Positions 9,020-16,884 of a stretch of 64,000 nt of DNA are shown in pieces. Both the position numbers and the translations under genes were made by a program. Below the pieces are notes generated by a model. That model saw only the letters and a list, made by a program, of their open reading frames with translations, was not told the origin of the DNA and did no database searches. This DNA is from UBA5158 sp040389045 (GTDB taxonomy: Bacteria; Pseudomonadota; Gammaproteobacteria; DSM-16500), in assembly GCA_040389045.1 (NCBI GenBank), contig JAZKAT010000003.1, positions 5,198 through 69,197 of the forward strand. The letters run 5' to 3'. Position 1 is the first letter of the stretch. Each line of letters begins with the position of its first letter.

Positions 9020-9757
9020 ATGAGTTTAAATCGCCATTCAAATTTGGCTGCAGTCGCTGCTGCAGGCTCCGCTTACCTGGAGCGTCAGTTGGATTATTTT
9101 ATGAGTTTAAATCGCAACTTAAGTGCCTCAGTCTTAGCTGCAAACCTGGAATATTTGGAGCAGCAATTAATCATCATAGAAAATGAAAAAACCAATGAAT
9201 TGTTAATATTGCATATTGAATCCGTGTTAGCGGCCAAGAGCGACATAAAGTTATTAAGTCTGGAAGAAATAGCCAAGTACAAAAACTATATTGACACCAG
9301 GCTGCCAATTTATTCCGCCTGCAAAGCCAATGAAGCATTACATTTACATTTACATTTGGTGAAGGCTGGAAATATTGCCGCATTAAGTCATCCATTGACG
9401 ATCACGGATAAAATTCTTGGATCAGTTTACTCTTTTGATTCCGTAGCATTTATCGGGGGTAATATTCGGGGCCGTATTGAGGAAGGGATTACTTTTGAAG
9501 GTAAGCCATTAGACAGGGAGCATTATGTTTTTAGTAAATATCCTCGAAAAATTGAAATCTATTTAGCCTCTGTGCGCGCCGCTTTAAACTCCCAGCCTGA
9601 CCTTGCGCCCGTGGCAGCTAACAGCCGTCTGGGTTTCTTCAGCGCCGCTCTTGCGGAAGCAAAAAGGCTACTTGATGTGAAACTACTCCGTAACCAACAA
9701 GTTGCCCCCTTTGAAATTTCCGACACCCAGGGCACCAATTACGCCAGGCTGGCTTAA
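9020..9757 (+). CDS. Protein of unknown function with N-terminal internal duplication
   Basis: I do not recognise this 245-residue protein. It lies in the otherwise conserved truB-rpsO gap. The first 54 residues are two diverged copies of one unit: each starts M-S-L-N-R and ends Y-L-E-x-Q-L, and the first 15 bases of both units are identical (at 9020 and 9101). The rest is mixed alpha/beta with no signal peptide, membrane segment or catalytic motif that I can name. Start alternatives are GTG 9008 and ATG 9011 in the same frame; I chose ATG 9020 because the M-S-L-N-R repeat starts there. It is probably a lineage-specific gene under its own promoter. Confidence 0.7.
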   Translation: MSLNRHSNLAAVAAAGSAYLERQLDYFMSLNRNLSASVLAANLEYLEQQLIIIENEKTNELLILHIESVLAAKSDIKLLSLEEIAKYKNYIDTRLPIYSACKANEALHLHLHLVKAGNIAALSHPLTITDKILGSVYSFDSVAFIGGNIRGRIEEGITFEGKPLDREHYVFSKYPRKIEIYLASVRAALNSQPDLAPVAANSRLGFFSAALAEAKRLLDVKLLRNQQVAPFEISDTQGTNYARLA

Positions 9758-9803
9758 GGGGTTGGTCAATATTTACTCCGCCCGTTCTTCCCCATTAAAA
9801 TAC

Positions 9804-9832
9804 TTGAGCATCTCCCCGAACCCCGTTACAAT
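9804..9832 (+). promoter_or_regulatory. Sigma-70 promoter for rpsO
   Basis: TTGAGC at 9804-9809, exactly 17 bases, TACAAT at 9827-9832. The predicted mRNA starts near 9839, leaving a leader of about 47 bases before rpsO. This separates rpsO-pnp from the upstream unknown gene. Confidence 0.7.
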
Positions 9833-9885
9833 ACGGCCTTATTTTTTTAATTTGATTAAGATATTCAGAGATTTGGGAGTGTAAC

Positions 9886-10155
9886 ATGGCATTAACAGCT
9901 GCGTCGAAAGCGCAGATCATCAAAACATATCAACGCGCCAAAAATGACACCGGTTCCCCGGAAGTCCAGATTGCCGTATTAACCGCGCGTATCGAGTACT
10001 TGACCAAGCACTTGAAAACCAATGCGCATGATTTTCATACCCGTTACGGATTGACCAATTTGGTCAGCCAGCGTCGCCGTATGATGACCTATTTGAAAAG
10101 AACGAATATAGAAGCGTATCGTAAGCTAATTAAAGAACTTGATGTTCGCGGTTAA
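9886..10155 (+). CDS. rpsO: 30S ribosomal protein S15
   Basis: S15 is a primary binder of the 16S rRNA central domain and forms bridge B4 to the 50S subunit. The 89-aa product has the canonical length and the family blocks G-S-P-E-V-Q (about 23-28), H-x-K-x-N-x-x-D-x-H-x-R (about 43-54) and R-R-R-M-M-x-Y-L (about 64-71). The ribosome-binding site GGGAGTG is directly upstream. In enterics S15 represses its own translation through the leader; the short leader here may serve the same purpose, but I see no clear pseudoknot. pnp follows after 99 bases. Confidence 0.97.
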   Translation: MALTAASKAQIIKTYQRAKNDTGSPEVQIAVLTARIEYLTKHLKTNAHDFHTRYGLTNLVSQRRRMMTYLKRTNIEAYRKLIKELDVRG

Positions 10156-10254
10156 GCTTCACTTCTGCGTTTGCTCTCTATCTTCCCTTTTGTTAACTAA
10201 TAATGACATGACCGAAGAAAATATATTTTTGCTCCAATAAATTAGGATAATACC

Positions 10255-12375
10255 GTGACTGCAGTCAAAAAAACGTTTCGCTACGGTGAACACACCGTAA
10301 CCCTTGAAACAGGTGCGATTGCCCGTCAGGCAACCGGTGCTGTTTTAGTAACTATGGATGATACCGTTGTATTGGTAACTGTAGTCGGCCAGGAAGGCGC
10401 TGAAGAACGCGACTTTTTCCCCCTTACTGTTAATTATCAAGAACGCACTTACGCTGCCGGCCGTATTCCAGGCGGGTACTTCAAGCGTGAAGGCAAGCCT
10501 AGTGAAAAAGAAACGCTGACGTCACGATTGATTGACCGTCCTATCCGTCCCTTGTTCCCCAAAGGTTTCAACAGTGAAGTGCAAGTTATCGCAACTGTTA
10601 TGTCGATGAATCCGCAAATTGATCCAGATATCCCAGCATTGTTAGGCGCATCGGCAGCATTAATGTTGTCCGGCATGCCATTCGGCGGCCCCTTGGGCGC
10701 GGCGCGCGTTGGTTATCTCGATGGCAGCTACATATTGAATCCAACCTATGAACAACTGCTAACTTCCGGTTTGAACATGGTGGTCGCGGGTACGGAAAAA
10801 GCAGTACTGATGGTGGAATCCGAAGCGAAAGAATTGCCTGAAGATGTCATGTTAGGCGGCGTCATGTTCGGCCATCAACAAATGCAAACGGCGATTAACG
10901 CCATTAAAGAATTAGTGAAAGAAGCGGGTGCGGCTACCTGGAATTGGGAACCGGCAACCAGCAACGAAGGAATCAGCAAGCGTATTGCAGAAATTTCTGA
11001 AACCAAATTGGTGCAGGCTTATCAAATTCCTGACAAGGTTGAACGTCAAAATGCGGTTGCCGCGGCGCGTGAAGCGTTGATCGATCAAATGATGAGTGAA
11101 AATGCTGGCAAGGAAGATGAAGGTTTCCTCGCTGACCAAATGAAAAATGCTTTTGGTAAACTGGAAAGTAAAATTGTTCGTGGCCGCGTGTTACAAGGTA
11201 TGCCGCGTATCGATGGTCGTGACACGAAAACCGTGCGCCCTATCAACATCAACGTCGGTATATTGCCGCGTACCCATGGTTCCGCGTTATTCACCCGTGG
11301 TGAAACACAAGCTATTGTGGTTGCTACCCTAGGTACAGAACGTGATGCGCAAACCATTGATGCGCTGGAAGGCGAACGTAAAGATAGTTTCATGCTGCAT
11401 TACAATTTTCCTCCGTACTCTGTGGGCGAAGTAGGTTTTGTGGGTAGTCCCAAGCGTCGCGAAATTGGTCATGGTAATTTAGCCAGACGTGGTATTGCTG
11501 CAGTGTTGCCTACGCACAAAGAATTTCCTTATGTCTTACGCGTTGTTTCTGAAATTACTGAATCCAATGGTTCAAGTTCCATGGCTACCGTATGTGGTAC
11601 CAGCCTCGCGTTAATGGATGCTGGCGTGCCGATTCGCAGTCATGTGGCGGGTATTGCCATGGGCTTAGTAAAAGAAGGCGATAAATACGCGGTGTTGACC
11701 GATATTTTAGGTGATGAAGATCATCTTGGTGACATGGACTTTAAAGTAGCTGGTACCGCGCAAGGGGTAACTGCTTTACAAATGGATATCAAAATTGATG
11801 GCATCACCGAATCCATCATGAAAGATGCCTTGGAACAAGCCAATACTGCCCGTGTGCATATTCTTGGTTTGATGGAAAAAACGATTACTTCTCCGCGTCA
11901 GGAAATGTCAGCTTACGCGCCGCGCATCTTGAACATGAAAGTGCCGGTGGATCGTATTCGGGATGTGATCGGTAAAGGTGGCGTGATGATTCGCGCGCTG
12001 ACCGAAGAAACCGGTACGGTAATTGATATTGATGATGATGGTTCCATTCGCGTCGCGGCGGCTGATCTGGCTGCTTGTGAAGAAGCGAAGCGCCGTATTG
12101 AATTGTTAACGGCGGAAGCGACTATTGGTCAAGTTTATGATGGCACAGTCGTCAAGATTGTTGAGTTCGGTGCCTTCGTTGAAATCCTGCCGGGCAAACA
12201 AGGCTTAGTGCATATTTCTCAAATTGCCAATGAGCGTGTGGAAAAAGTTTCTGATAAATTGTCTGAAGGCCAGCAAATCCGCGCGAAGGTGCTGGAAGTC
12301 GACCGTCAGGGCAAGATTCGTTTAAGCATGAAAGAAGTCGAACAACCGGAAGCGCAGCAAGCAGCTTCGGGTTAA
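10255..12375 (+). CDS. pnp: Polyribonucleotide nucleotidyltransferase (PNPase)
   Basis: PNPase degrades RNA 3' to 5' by phosphorolysis and takes part in the degradosome and sRNA control. The 706-aa product has two RNase PH domains (about 10-145 and 325-550; the catalytic D-M-D-F-K-V-A-G block starts at D493), a helical linker, a KH domain (I-G-K-G-G-V-M-I, about 570) and an S1 domain (about 625-695). The GTG start at 10255 has AGGA seven bases upstream. The order rpsO-pnp is conserved across Gammaproteobacteria. Confidence 0.97.
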   Translation: MTAVKKTFRYGEHTVTLETGAIARQATGAVLVTMDDTVVLVTVVGQEGAEERDFFPLTVNYQERTYAAGRIPGGYFKREGKPSEKETLTSRLIDRPIRPLFPKGFNSEVQVIATVMSMNPQIDPDIPALLGASAALMLSGMPFGGPLGAARVGYLDGSYILNPTYEQLLTSGLNMVVAGTEKAVLMVESEAKELPEDVMLGGVMFGHQQMQTAINAIKELVKEAGAATWNWEPATSNEGISKRIAEISETKLVQAYQIPDKVERQNAVAAAREALIDQMMSENAGKEDEGFLADQMKNAFGKLESKIVRGRVLQGMPRIDGRDTKTVRPININVGILPRTHGSALFTRGETQAIVVATLGTERDAQTIDALEGERKDSFMLHYNFPPYSVGEVGFVGSPKRREIGHGNLARRGIAAVLPTHKEFPYVLRVVSEITESNGSSSMATVCGTSLALMDAGVPIRSHVAGIAMGLVKEGDKYAVLTDILGDEDHLGDMDFKVAGTAQGVTALQMDIKIDGITESIMKDALEQANTARVHILGLMEKTITSPRQEMSAYAPRILNMKVPVDRIRDVIGKGGVMIRALTEETGTVIDIDDDGSIRVAAADLAACEEAKRRIELLTAEATIGQVYDGTVVKIVEFGAFVEILPGKQGLVHISQIANERVEKVSDKLSEGQQIRAKVLEVDRQGKIRLSMKEVEQPEAQQAASG

Positions 12376-12394
12376 GCACTTACTATCTGCACTA

Positions 12395-12486
12395 CTGTCA
12401 TTCCCGCGCAGGCGGGAATCCATTCTTGGGAACTTCCACATTTGCGTTCTACTCATAATGGATTCCCGCCTACGCGGGAATGACAG
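12395..12486. repeat. Palindromic repeat family 1, full two-arm copy
   Basis: A left arm (CTGTCATTCCCGCGCAGGCG...) and an inverted right arm (...TACGCGGGAATGACAG) enclose about 40 bases that include CTCATAATGG next to the right arm. The same layout, including that internal string, occurs at 14805-14895, so the whole element is the repeating unit. It lies directly after pnp. Confidence 0.9.
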
Positions 12487-12516
12487 GGGTGGCCAGCGCA
12501 GGCTGGCATCCAGTCC

Positions 12517-12564
12517 GCACTTCTGTCTGCACTTCTGTCTGCACTTCTGTCTGCACTACTGTCA
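12517..12564. repeat. Four tandem copies of a 12-bp unit
   Basis: The unit GCACTTCTGTCT is repeated three times exactly and once with changes, between two degenerate palindromic pieces (GCGCAGGCTGGCA at about 12496 and CTGCGCTGGCAG at about 12568). It lies in the pnp downstream region and may expand or contract by slippage. Confidence 0.85.
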
Positions 12565-12593
12565 TTCCTGCGCTGGCAGGGCACGCAAAATAT

Positions 12594-12626
12594 TTTCATT
12601 GACTAACTTATCGCACTAAAATAAGC
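12594..12626 (+). promoter_or_regulatory. Candidate promoter of the membrane protein gene at 12675
   Basis: TTTCAT at 12594-12599, 17 bases, TAAAAT at 12617-12622, then AAGC. The TAAAATAAGC and downstream ATTTAACTTT strings match those upstream of the unknown gene at 9020. Confidence 0.4.
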
Positions 12627-12674
12627 TTTTTGATCTAAATTTAACTTTTATTTTATTAAGTGGTGCTTCCAGCT

Positions 12675-13769
12675 ATGCAAAGTTATCAGAACAGGGATGA
12701 TGTTAACCATACCGATTCACCGCAACAAGTAATAGTCCTGTCACGGTCCGAAAGATATTTAAACATTAGCGCATCGCTCCTTCTCGGTGGTTCCGCAGGT
12801 ATACCTTATGCTTCGCCGGCTTATCGAGCGGCAGGCGAATGGCATGTGCTAGGTGTTATGTTTGCCGGCGGGACTATTGTTTGTTTTGGTGGGGCTTCTA
12901 CCTGGGGGTGGCATAATCTTCTGCAAGAAATAACCGAAAAATATCATACCCGGCAAATCCATGTTAACCGCAATTCAATCAAGCATGTAGTGAGTGCTTG
13001 TGCACTGGCAACTTGTTCCGGCTTGCTGAATATGTATATCGTCAAAAAATATAATAATAATTCATTACTGATGCCGCTAATTACTTTTACCAACTGGTTT
13101 GGTTGGGATGCCTCGGGTTTTTACAAATTCATTAGTTATGTAACTGCTGTTGGTAACCATAATGAATTAGAAAATTTAAGCCCGTCAGACTGCGAACGCC
13201 TGTTGAAAAAAATGATCATGGTGTTTCCGATAGGTAACTTAATCGTTAATTCTTATTTGTCATTTCAAGCAGGTGAAGAAGTTGTTGGTCACAATGTTTT
13301 TGCGCTGCCTTTTGTTGTGTTAGCGTTATCGCAGTTTTCGCTGGAAGTTTTTAGCGCTTATGAATTAGTTCAAGAGGGGTTTGCCGATGAAGGTGAGGAA
13401 GCTGTCTTGACCCGAAATGAAGCGTTAGCTAAATTGCTTTTTAAAGTATTAGTGATGACGATGATGTTGTTTGCTACCAGCAGCGATGTTTTTATCGCCA
13501 TAGATAATTTTGGTGAAAACGCGGCGGGATATTTATTGGGATCGCTGGCGGTAGGCAGCAGCTTGATTTTGGGGCAATATGTTTTGAGTGATTTGGCAAG
13601 TCAAGGATTGATGTTGTTTTCCAGCAGACCAGCGCCGTCACGTCGTAGCAGTATGGTGATAGAAGAAGAAAAAGATATCGAGCAAAATGGAGAAGCTGCA
13701 GCTTTATTGTCAAATGAAGAAGATGAAGATTTATCTTCAGAGAATGAAAGTAGTTGCAGGTTGTGTTGA
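12675..13769 (+). CDS. Multi-spanning membrane protein of unknown function with acidic C-terminal tail
   Basis: I do not recognise this 364-residue protein. About eight hydrophobic segments can be drawn between residues 30 and 310, with no cleavable signal peptide. The last 45 residues are soluble and strongly acidic (I-E-E-E-K-D-I-E-Q; N-E-E-D-E-D), contain E-A-A-A-L-L, which fits the eukaryotic acidic dileucine sorting pattern [DE]xxxL[LI], and end C-R-L-C, a possible CaaX box. Glu-rich C-termini are common in Dot/Icm type IV effectors of Legionella and Coxiella; relating this protein to them is inference. In-frame GTG 12660 and GTG 12663 are alternative starts; ATG 12675 is preferred. It stands alone between repeats. 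Confidence 0.7.
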   Translation: MQSYQNRDDVNHTDSPQQVIVLSRSERYLNISASLLLGGSAGIPYASPAYRAAGEWHVLGVMFAGGTIVCFGGASTWGWHNLLQEITEKYHTRQIHVNRNSIKHVVSACALATCSGLLNMYIVKKYNNNSLLMPLITFTNWFGWDASGFYKFISYVTAVGNHNELENLSPSDCERLLKKMIMVFPIGNLIVNSYLSFQAGEEVVGHNVFALPFVVLALSQFSLEVFSAYELVQEGFADEGEEAVLTRNEALAKLLFKVLVMTMMLFATSSDVFIAIDNFGENAAGYLLGSLAVGSSLILGQYVLSDLASQGLMLFSSRPAPSRRSSMVIEEEKDIEQNGEAAALLSNEEDEDLSSENESSCRLC

Positions 13770-13783
13770 GTAATGCAAAAGCT

Positions 13784-13873
13784 CCCCTCACCCGTCGGCT
13801 TCGCCGCCGACCTCTCCCACAAGGGGAGAGGTGAAGTGGGTTAACCACAAGGGAAGACGTGAAGTGGGTTAAC
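13784..13873. repeat. Palindromic repeat family 2 with a 28-bp tandem duplication
   Basis: CCCCTCACCCGTCGGCTTCG followed by CCGACCTCTCCCACAAGGGG is a copy of the second repeat family. Its right end is duplicated: 13818-13845 and 13846-13873 are near-identical 28-bp units (CACAAGGG...GTGGGTTAAC). The stop codon of folE (13869-13871, minus strand) lies within the second unit. Confidence 0.85.
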
Positions 13874-14420
13874 TATTTCGCTGTTGCACCAGACTTAAAA
13901 ACTCCGACCGCGTTCGTCTATCTTGACGGAACGTGCCTAACATGACTGAAGTAGTCATCACCGAATTTTGTTTTTCCACGCCACGCATCATCATGCATAA
14001 GTGTTTAGCTTCGATGATAACGCCCACGCCAGAGGCTTTGGTGACGGTCGCCACCGTATCGGCGATTTGTTTCGTTAAACGTTCCTGCACTTGCAAGCGC
14101 CGCGCATACATGTCAACAATGCGGGGAATTTTCGATAAGCCTATGATTTGGTTTTTGGGCAGGTAGGCAACGTGACATTTCCCGATGAAGGGTAACAGGT
14201 GATGTTCACATAAAGAATATAATTCAATGTCCTTGATGATAATCATTTCATCGTTGTCTGATTCAAACAAGGCGCCATTGACGATTTTTTCGATAGATTG
14301 CTGATAACCCTGCGTCAAAAAACGTAAGGCCTTGGCGGCGCGTTCGGGGGTGTTTTTTAAGCCATCGCGATTGAGGTCTTCCCCTAGCGAACGGATAATT
14401 TCTTTATACTGTTGTTCCAT
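13869..14420 (-). CDS. folE: GTP cyclohydrolase I
   Basis: FolE converts GTP to dihydroneopterin triphosphate, the first step of folate and pterin synthesis. The 183-aa product from ATG 14420 carries the zinc ligands C71 and H74 (C-E-H-H-L-L-P-F) and C142 (H-L-C-M-M-M-R-G), matching type I enzymes; length is normal. A longer in-frame start at 14516 would overlap the HIT gene and is not supported. The HIT-family gene lies 11 bases upstream, so the two are likely co-transcribed. Two other pterin enzymes are encoded at 42.6 kb and 44.4 kb. Confidence 0.95.
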   Translation of the reverse strand: MEQQYKEIIRSLGEDLNRDGLKNTPERAAKALRFLTQGYQQSIEKIVNGALFESDNDEMIIIKDIELYSLCEHHLLPFIGKCHVAYLPKNQIIGLSKIPRIVDMYARRLQVQERLTKQIADTVATVTKASGVGVIIEAKHLCMMMRGVEKQNSVMTTSVMLGTFRQDRRTRSEFLSLVQQRNS

Positions 14421-14431
14421 TAATAACCCAA

Positions 14432-14773
14432 TTAACCCGGTGGCCAATTCAAATCTCTGCCACCTAAAAAATGCATGTGAATATGAAAAATAGTTTGTCC
14501 CGCGCCTTTGTTGCAATTCATCACCAGGCGGTAACCCTGGTCTTCAACTTTGAGCCTTTTTGCTAAAATTTTCGCAGCGTGCGCCATTCTTCCAATTAAA
14601 GCATCGTCGTCGTCAGTCAAGTCATTCAACGTGGCGATATGCTTATGCGGCACGATTAATAAGTGGTGCGGCGCATGCGGATTAATGTCTCGGAACGCAA
14701 AGACATAATCATCTCGATAAATAATGTCAGCGGGAATTTCTCCCTTCTCGATTTTGCAAAACAAGCAGTCCAT
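14432..14773 (-). CDS. hinT: HIT-family purine nucleoside phosphoramidase (HinT-like)
   Basis: HIT proteins hydrolyse AMP-lysine and other purine nucleoside phosphoramidates. The 113-aa product from ATG 14773 has the Cys-rich start C-L-F-C-K-I and the histidine triad H-I-H-M-H at 97-101, both typical of the HinT branch. The start is supported by GGAGAA just upstream. A 20-residue longer frame (from 14833) is only the translation of the adjacent palindromic repeat (M-D-S-R-L-R-G-N-D), a common annotation error. It precedes folE by 11 bases. Confidence 0.93.
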   Translation of the reverse strand: MDCLFCKIEKGEIPADIIYRDDYVFAFRDINPHAPHHLLIVPHKHIATLNDLTDDDDALIGRMAHAAKILAKRLKVEDQGYRLVMNCNKGAGQTIFHIHMHFLGGRDLNWPPG

Positions 14774-14804
14774 TTTAGGGTTCTCCTTATCTGTATTTAC
14801 ATCA

Positions 14805-14895
14805 CTGTCATTCCCGCGCAGGCGGGAATCCATTCGTTGTAACCGCAGAAAATTGAGTAGCTCATAATGGATTCCCGCCTGCGCGGGAATGACAG
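14805..14895. repeat. Palindromic repeat family 1, full two-arm copy
   Basis: The inverted arms CTGTCATTCCCGCGCAGGCG and CGCCTGCGCGGGAATGACAG enclose about 50 bases including AGCTCATAATGG. The element sits between the divergent hinT and trhO genes, directly upstream of the hinT leader. Confidence 0.92.
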
Positions 14896-15021
14896 AGCTA
14901 TATTTCAGCGAGCGAGTAGTCTAAGGGTTTATGGCTGAAATTGCTACTATGTTGACCTTAAAATTGACTATTCGGGCATTCTCAAGTAAAGTTTGCGAAC
15001 CTTTTTTGACTATTTTTAGAC

Positions 15022-15837
15022 ATGCAAATTATCAATATTGCGGGATATAAATTTATCCCTTTAAATCAATTATCTGTATTGCGCGAACGGCTCTTGAATC
15101 ATTGTACCGTGCTAGGCTGCAAGGGCACGATTTTGTTGAGTACAGAAGGCATCAATATTAATCTTGCCGGGATGCCTGAAAGCATTGTCGCGATCAAAGA
15201 TTATCTGCGTGAAGATGAGCGCTTTGCTGATTTGACTTACCGGGAAAGTTTTTCCCGCCAGCAGCCCTTTAATTTCATGAAGGTGAAAATTAAAAAAGAA
15301 ATTATTACCATGGGTGTTGATGAAGTGAAACCCACTGAACAACGCGCCCCTAACATCACTCCCGCGCAATTAAAAAACTGGCTGGATGAGCAGCGCGACT
15401 TTACCCTGCTGGATACGCGTAATGGGTATGAAGTGCGTTTTGGGACATTTAATAATGCGGTGCATGGTAATTTATCCGACTTTGGCGAATTCCCTGAGTA
15501 TGTGGCGACGTTGCCGAAAGAGAAGCCAGTCGTGATGTTTTGTACGGGTGGTATTCGTTGTGAAAAAGCCGCGTTGCATTTGTTAAATGCCGGGTTTCCA
15601 GAAGTGTTGCAATTGGAAGGCGGTATTTTAAATTATTTTGCTGAAGTGGGTGGTGAGCATTATGATGGTGAATGTTTTGTGTTCGATCAGCGTATTGCGG
15701 TCAATGCTAATTTAGCGGAGACTGGCACGGCGCAATGTCTGGTATGCCAGGGACCGGTGACGGTAAAGGAGCAGAAGTTAGCGAGTTATGAGGCTACTGT
15801 TTCCTGTCCGGTTTGTGCGACCAATACTGTTAACTAA
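15022..15837 (+). CDS. trhO: tRNA uridine(34) hydroxylase, rhodanese family (TrhO/YceA)
   Basis: TrhO uses oxygen to hydroxylate uridine 34 of certain tRNAs on the way to 5-(carboxy)methoxyuridine. The 271-aa product has an N-terminal ferredoxin-like acylphosphatase domain (about 1-95), a rhodanese domain with active-site loop C-T-G-G-I-R-C at 174-180, and a C-terminal cysteine pair region (C-L-V-C and C-P-V-C, about 238-266) that probably binds a metal. The TrhO-type active-site loop and N-terminal domain separate it from ordinary sulfurtransferases. ppa follows 17 bases downstream. Confidence 0.9.
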   Translation: MQIINIAGYKFIPLNQLSVLRERLLNHCTVLGCKGTILLSTEGININLAGMPESIVAIKDYLREDERFADLTYRESFSRQQPFNFMKVKIKKEIITMGVDEVKPTEQRAPNITPAQLKNWLDEQRDFTLLDTRNGYEVRFGTFNNAVHGNLSDFGEFPEYVATLPKEKPVVMFCTGGIRCEKAALHLLNAGFPEVLQLEGGILNYFAEVGGEHYDGECFVFDQRIAVNANLAETGTAQCLVCQGPVTVKEQKLASYEATVSCPVCATNTVN

Positions 15838-15854
15838 AAAAAGAGGAATGGAAC

Positions 15855-16382
15855 ATGGGTTTAGAATTAGTGGATGCGGGCAAGAATGTACCGGATGATA
15901 TTAACGTTATCATCGAAATTTCTGCCAATGCCGATCCAGTCAAATATGAAGTGGATAAAAGAACCGGCGTGATAATGGTCGACCGTTTTGTTGGCACGGC
16001 TATGCATTATCCTTGTAATTATGGCTTTGTGCCGCAAACGCTGTCCGAGGATGGCGATCCGGTGGATGTGCTGGTAGTCGCACCCTATTCCTTATTTCCC
16101 GGTTCGGTGATTCGCTGCCGCCCTATAGGCATGTTGCGAATGACGGATGAATCCGGCCCCGATGCCAAAATTCTCGCGGTGCCAATCGACAAGCTCAGCA
16201 AGCGTTATAGTGATGTGCAAAAACCGGATGATTTAGGCCGCGAATTTTTGCTGACGGTGGAACATTTTTTCCAGCACTACAAAGATTTGGAAACTGGCAA
16301 ATGGGTTAAGACTAAGGGCTGGGGCGATGTGAAGGAAGCAAAAGCTGAAATTCTCGCTAGTCAGAAAAGATATAAGAAGTAA
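15855..16382 (+). CDS. ppa: Inorganic pyrophosphatase, soluble family I
   Basis: Ppa hydrolyses pyrophosphate to phosphate and drives biosynthetic reactions forward. The 175-aa product shows the family signature E-D-G-D-P-V-D-V-L-V with metal-binding D66, D68 and D71, plus the upstream H-Y-P-C-N-Y-G-F-V-P block (51-60). Length matches the hexameric bacterial type. AAGAGGAATGGA precedes ATG 15855. It is likely co-transcribed with trhO, and the transcript may end at the strong hairpin near 16502. Confidence 0.97.
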   Translation: MGLELVDAGKNVPDDINVIIEISANADPVKYEVDKRTGVIMVDRFVGTAMHYPCNYGFVPQTLSEDGDPVDVLVVAPYSLFPGSVIRCRPIGMLRMTDESGPDAKILAVPIDKLSKRYSDVQKPDDLGREFLLTVEHFFQHYKDLETGKWVKTKGWGDVKEAKAEILASQKRYKK

Positions 16383-16388
16383 TCTCTC

Positions 16389-16418
16389 CTGTCATTCCCG
16401 CCTGCGCGGGAATGACAG
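16389..16418. repeat. Palindromic repeat family 1, compact single-arm copy
   Basis: A 30-bp palindrome (CTGTCATTCC...GGAATGACAG) begins 6 bases after the ppa stop and can form a hairpin in the ppa mRNA. It is immediately followed by a family 2 fragment. Confidence 0.9.
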
Positions 16419-16426
16419 AATCTCAT

Positions 16427-16468
16427 GGGAGAGGTTGGCGGCGAAGCCGACGGGTGTGGGGTTGGGGT
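16427..16468. repeat. Palindromic repeat family 2, diverged copy
   Basis: GGGAGAGGTTGGCGGCGAAG then CCGACGGGTGTGGGGTTGGG is the reverse complement of the element at 13784 with several changes. The two repeat families are adjacent here. Confidence 0.75.
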
Positions 16469-16501
16469 GCCACATAAAAAACATTTGCACACACAAAAAA
16501 G

Positions 16502-16538
16502 AAAAAGGGGTGATCTCCATGATCACCCCTTTTTTTTG
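16502..16538. terminator. Strong bidirectional intrinsic terminator
   Basis: A perfect 13-bp stem (AAAAGGGGTGATC / GATCACCCCTTTT) with loop TCCAT is flanked by T-runs on both strands. On the plus strand it would end the trhO-ppa transcript; on the minus strand it would end transcripts coming from the 16.9-17.2 kb side. Confidence 0.9.
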
Positions 16539-16884
16539 TTCTTTCTAAGGCTTCCGGGCCCTAACTGCCGATCCGTGGCGGACTATCCTGAAAAATATCT
16601 ATTCCGTAATATCGGTCCATACTCATCCATGAATGAAACTAATCATAGCAAAGAAGTTTCTAGCCACAACTATAAACTAACTCACGCAAAAATAAAGCGC
16701 GAAGTAATTAAATCCTTGAATACAGAAGAAATATTTTGAATTCAATTGCTTATTATTAACAGTTAATTTAACGCGGGAATTTTCATAGATTAAATCTTAC
16801 AGCGCATATCATAAATATCTTACAGCAATGTGAGACTTATAATATTTTATTCTGAAAAATGTTTCGGTTAGTGCGCGAATGAAG
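16539..16884. other. Gene-poor stretch; one weak open frame
   Basis: 346 bases between the terminator and a small membrane protein gene. An open frame on the plus strand can be read from GTG 16575 to TGA 16739 (54 codons, hydrophilic, Lys/Asn/Ser-rich), but it has no ribosome-binding site. The string ACTATCCTGAA occurs here (about 16581) and again at about 17231, upstream of the small membrane protein gene. I cannot match the stretch to a known RNA family by eye. Confidence 0.4.

Noticed and set aside
12395..12564. Possible CRISPR array from repeats after pnp
   Set aside because: Inverted arms with one core and a direct 12-bp tandem array; no regular spacers, no cas genes.
13492..13848. Minus-strand frames of 118 and 73 codons opposite the orphan membrane protein
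   Set aside because: They start in family 2 repeat sequence and lie antisense to a better-supported gene.
14774..14833. N-terminal extension of the HIT protein starting M-D-S-R-L-R-G-N-D
   Set aside because: This is the translation of the family 1 palindromic repeat; the true start at 14773 has its own ribosome-binding site.
16425..16574. First half of a 104-codon plus-strand frame after ppa
   Set aside because: It consists of a family 2 repeat and the terminator stem; only a weak downstream part from 16575 could be coding.
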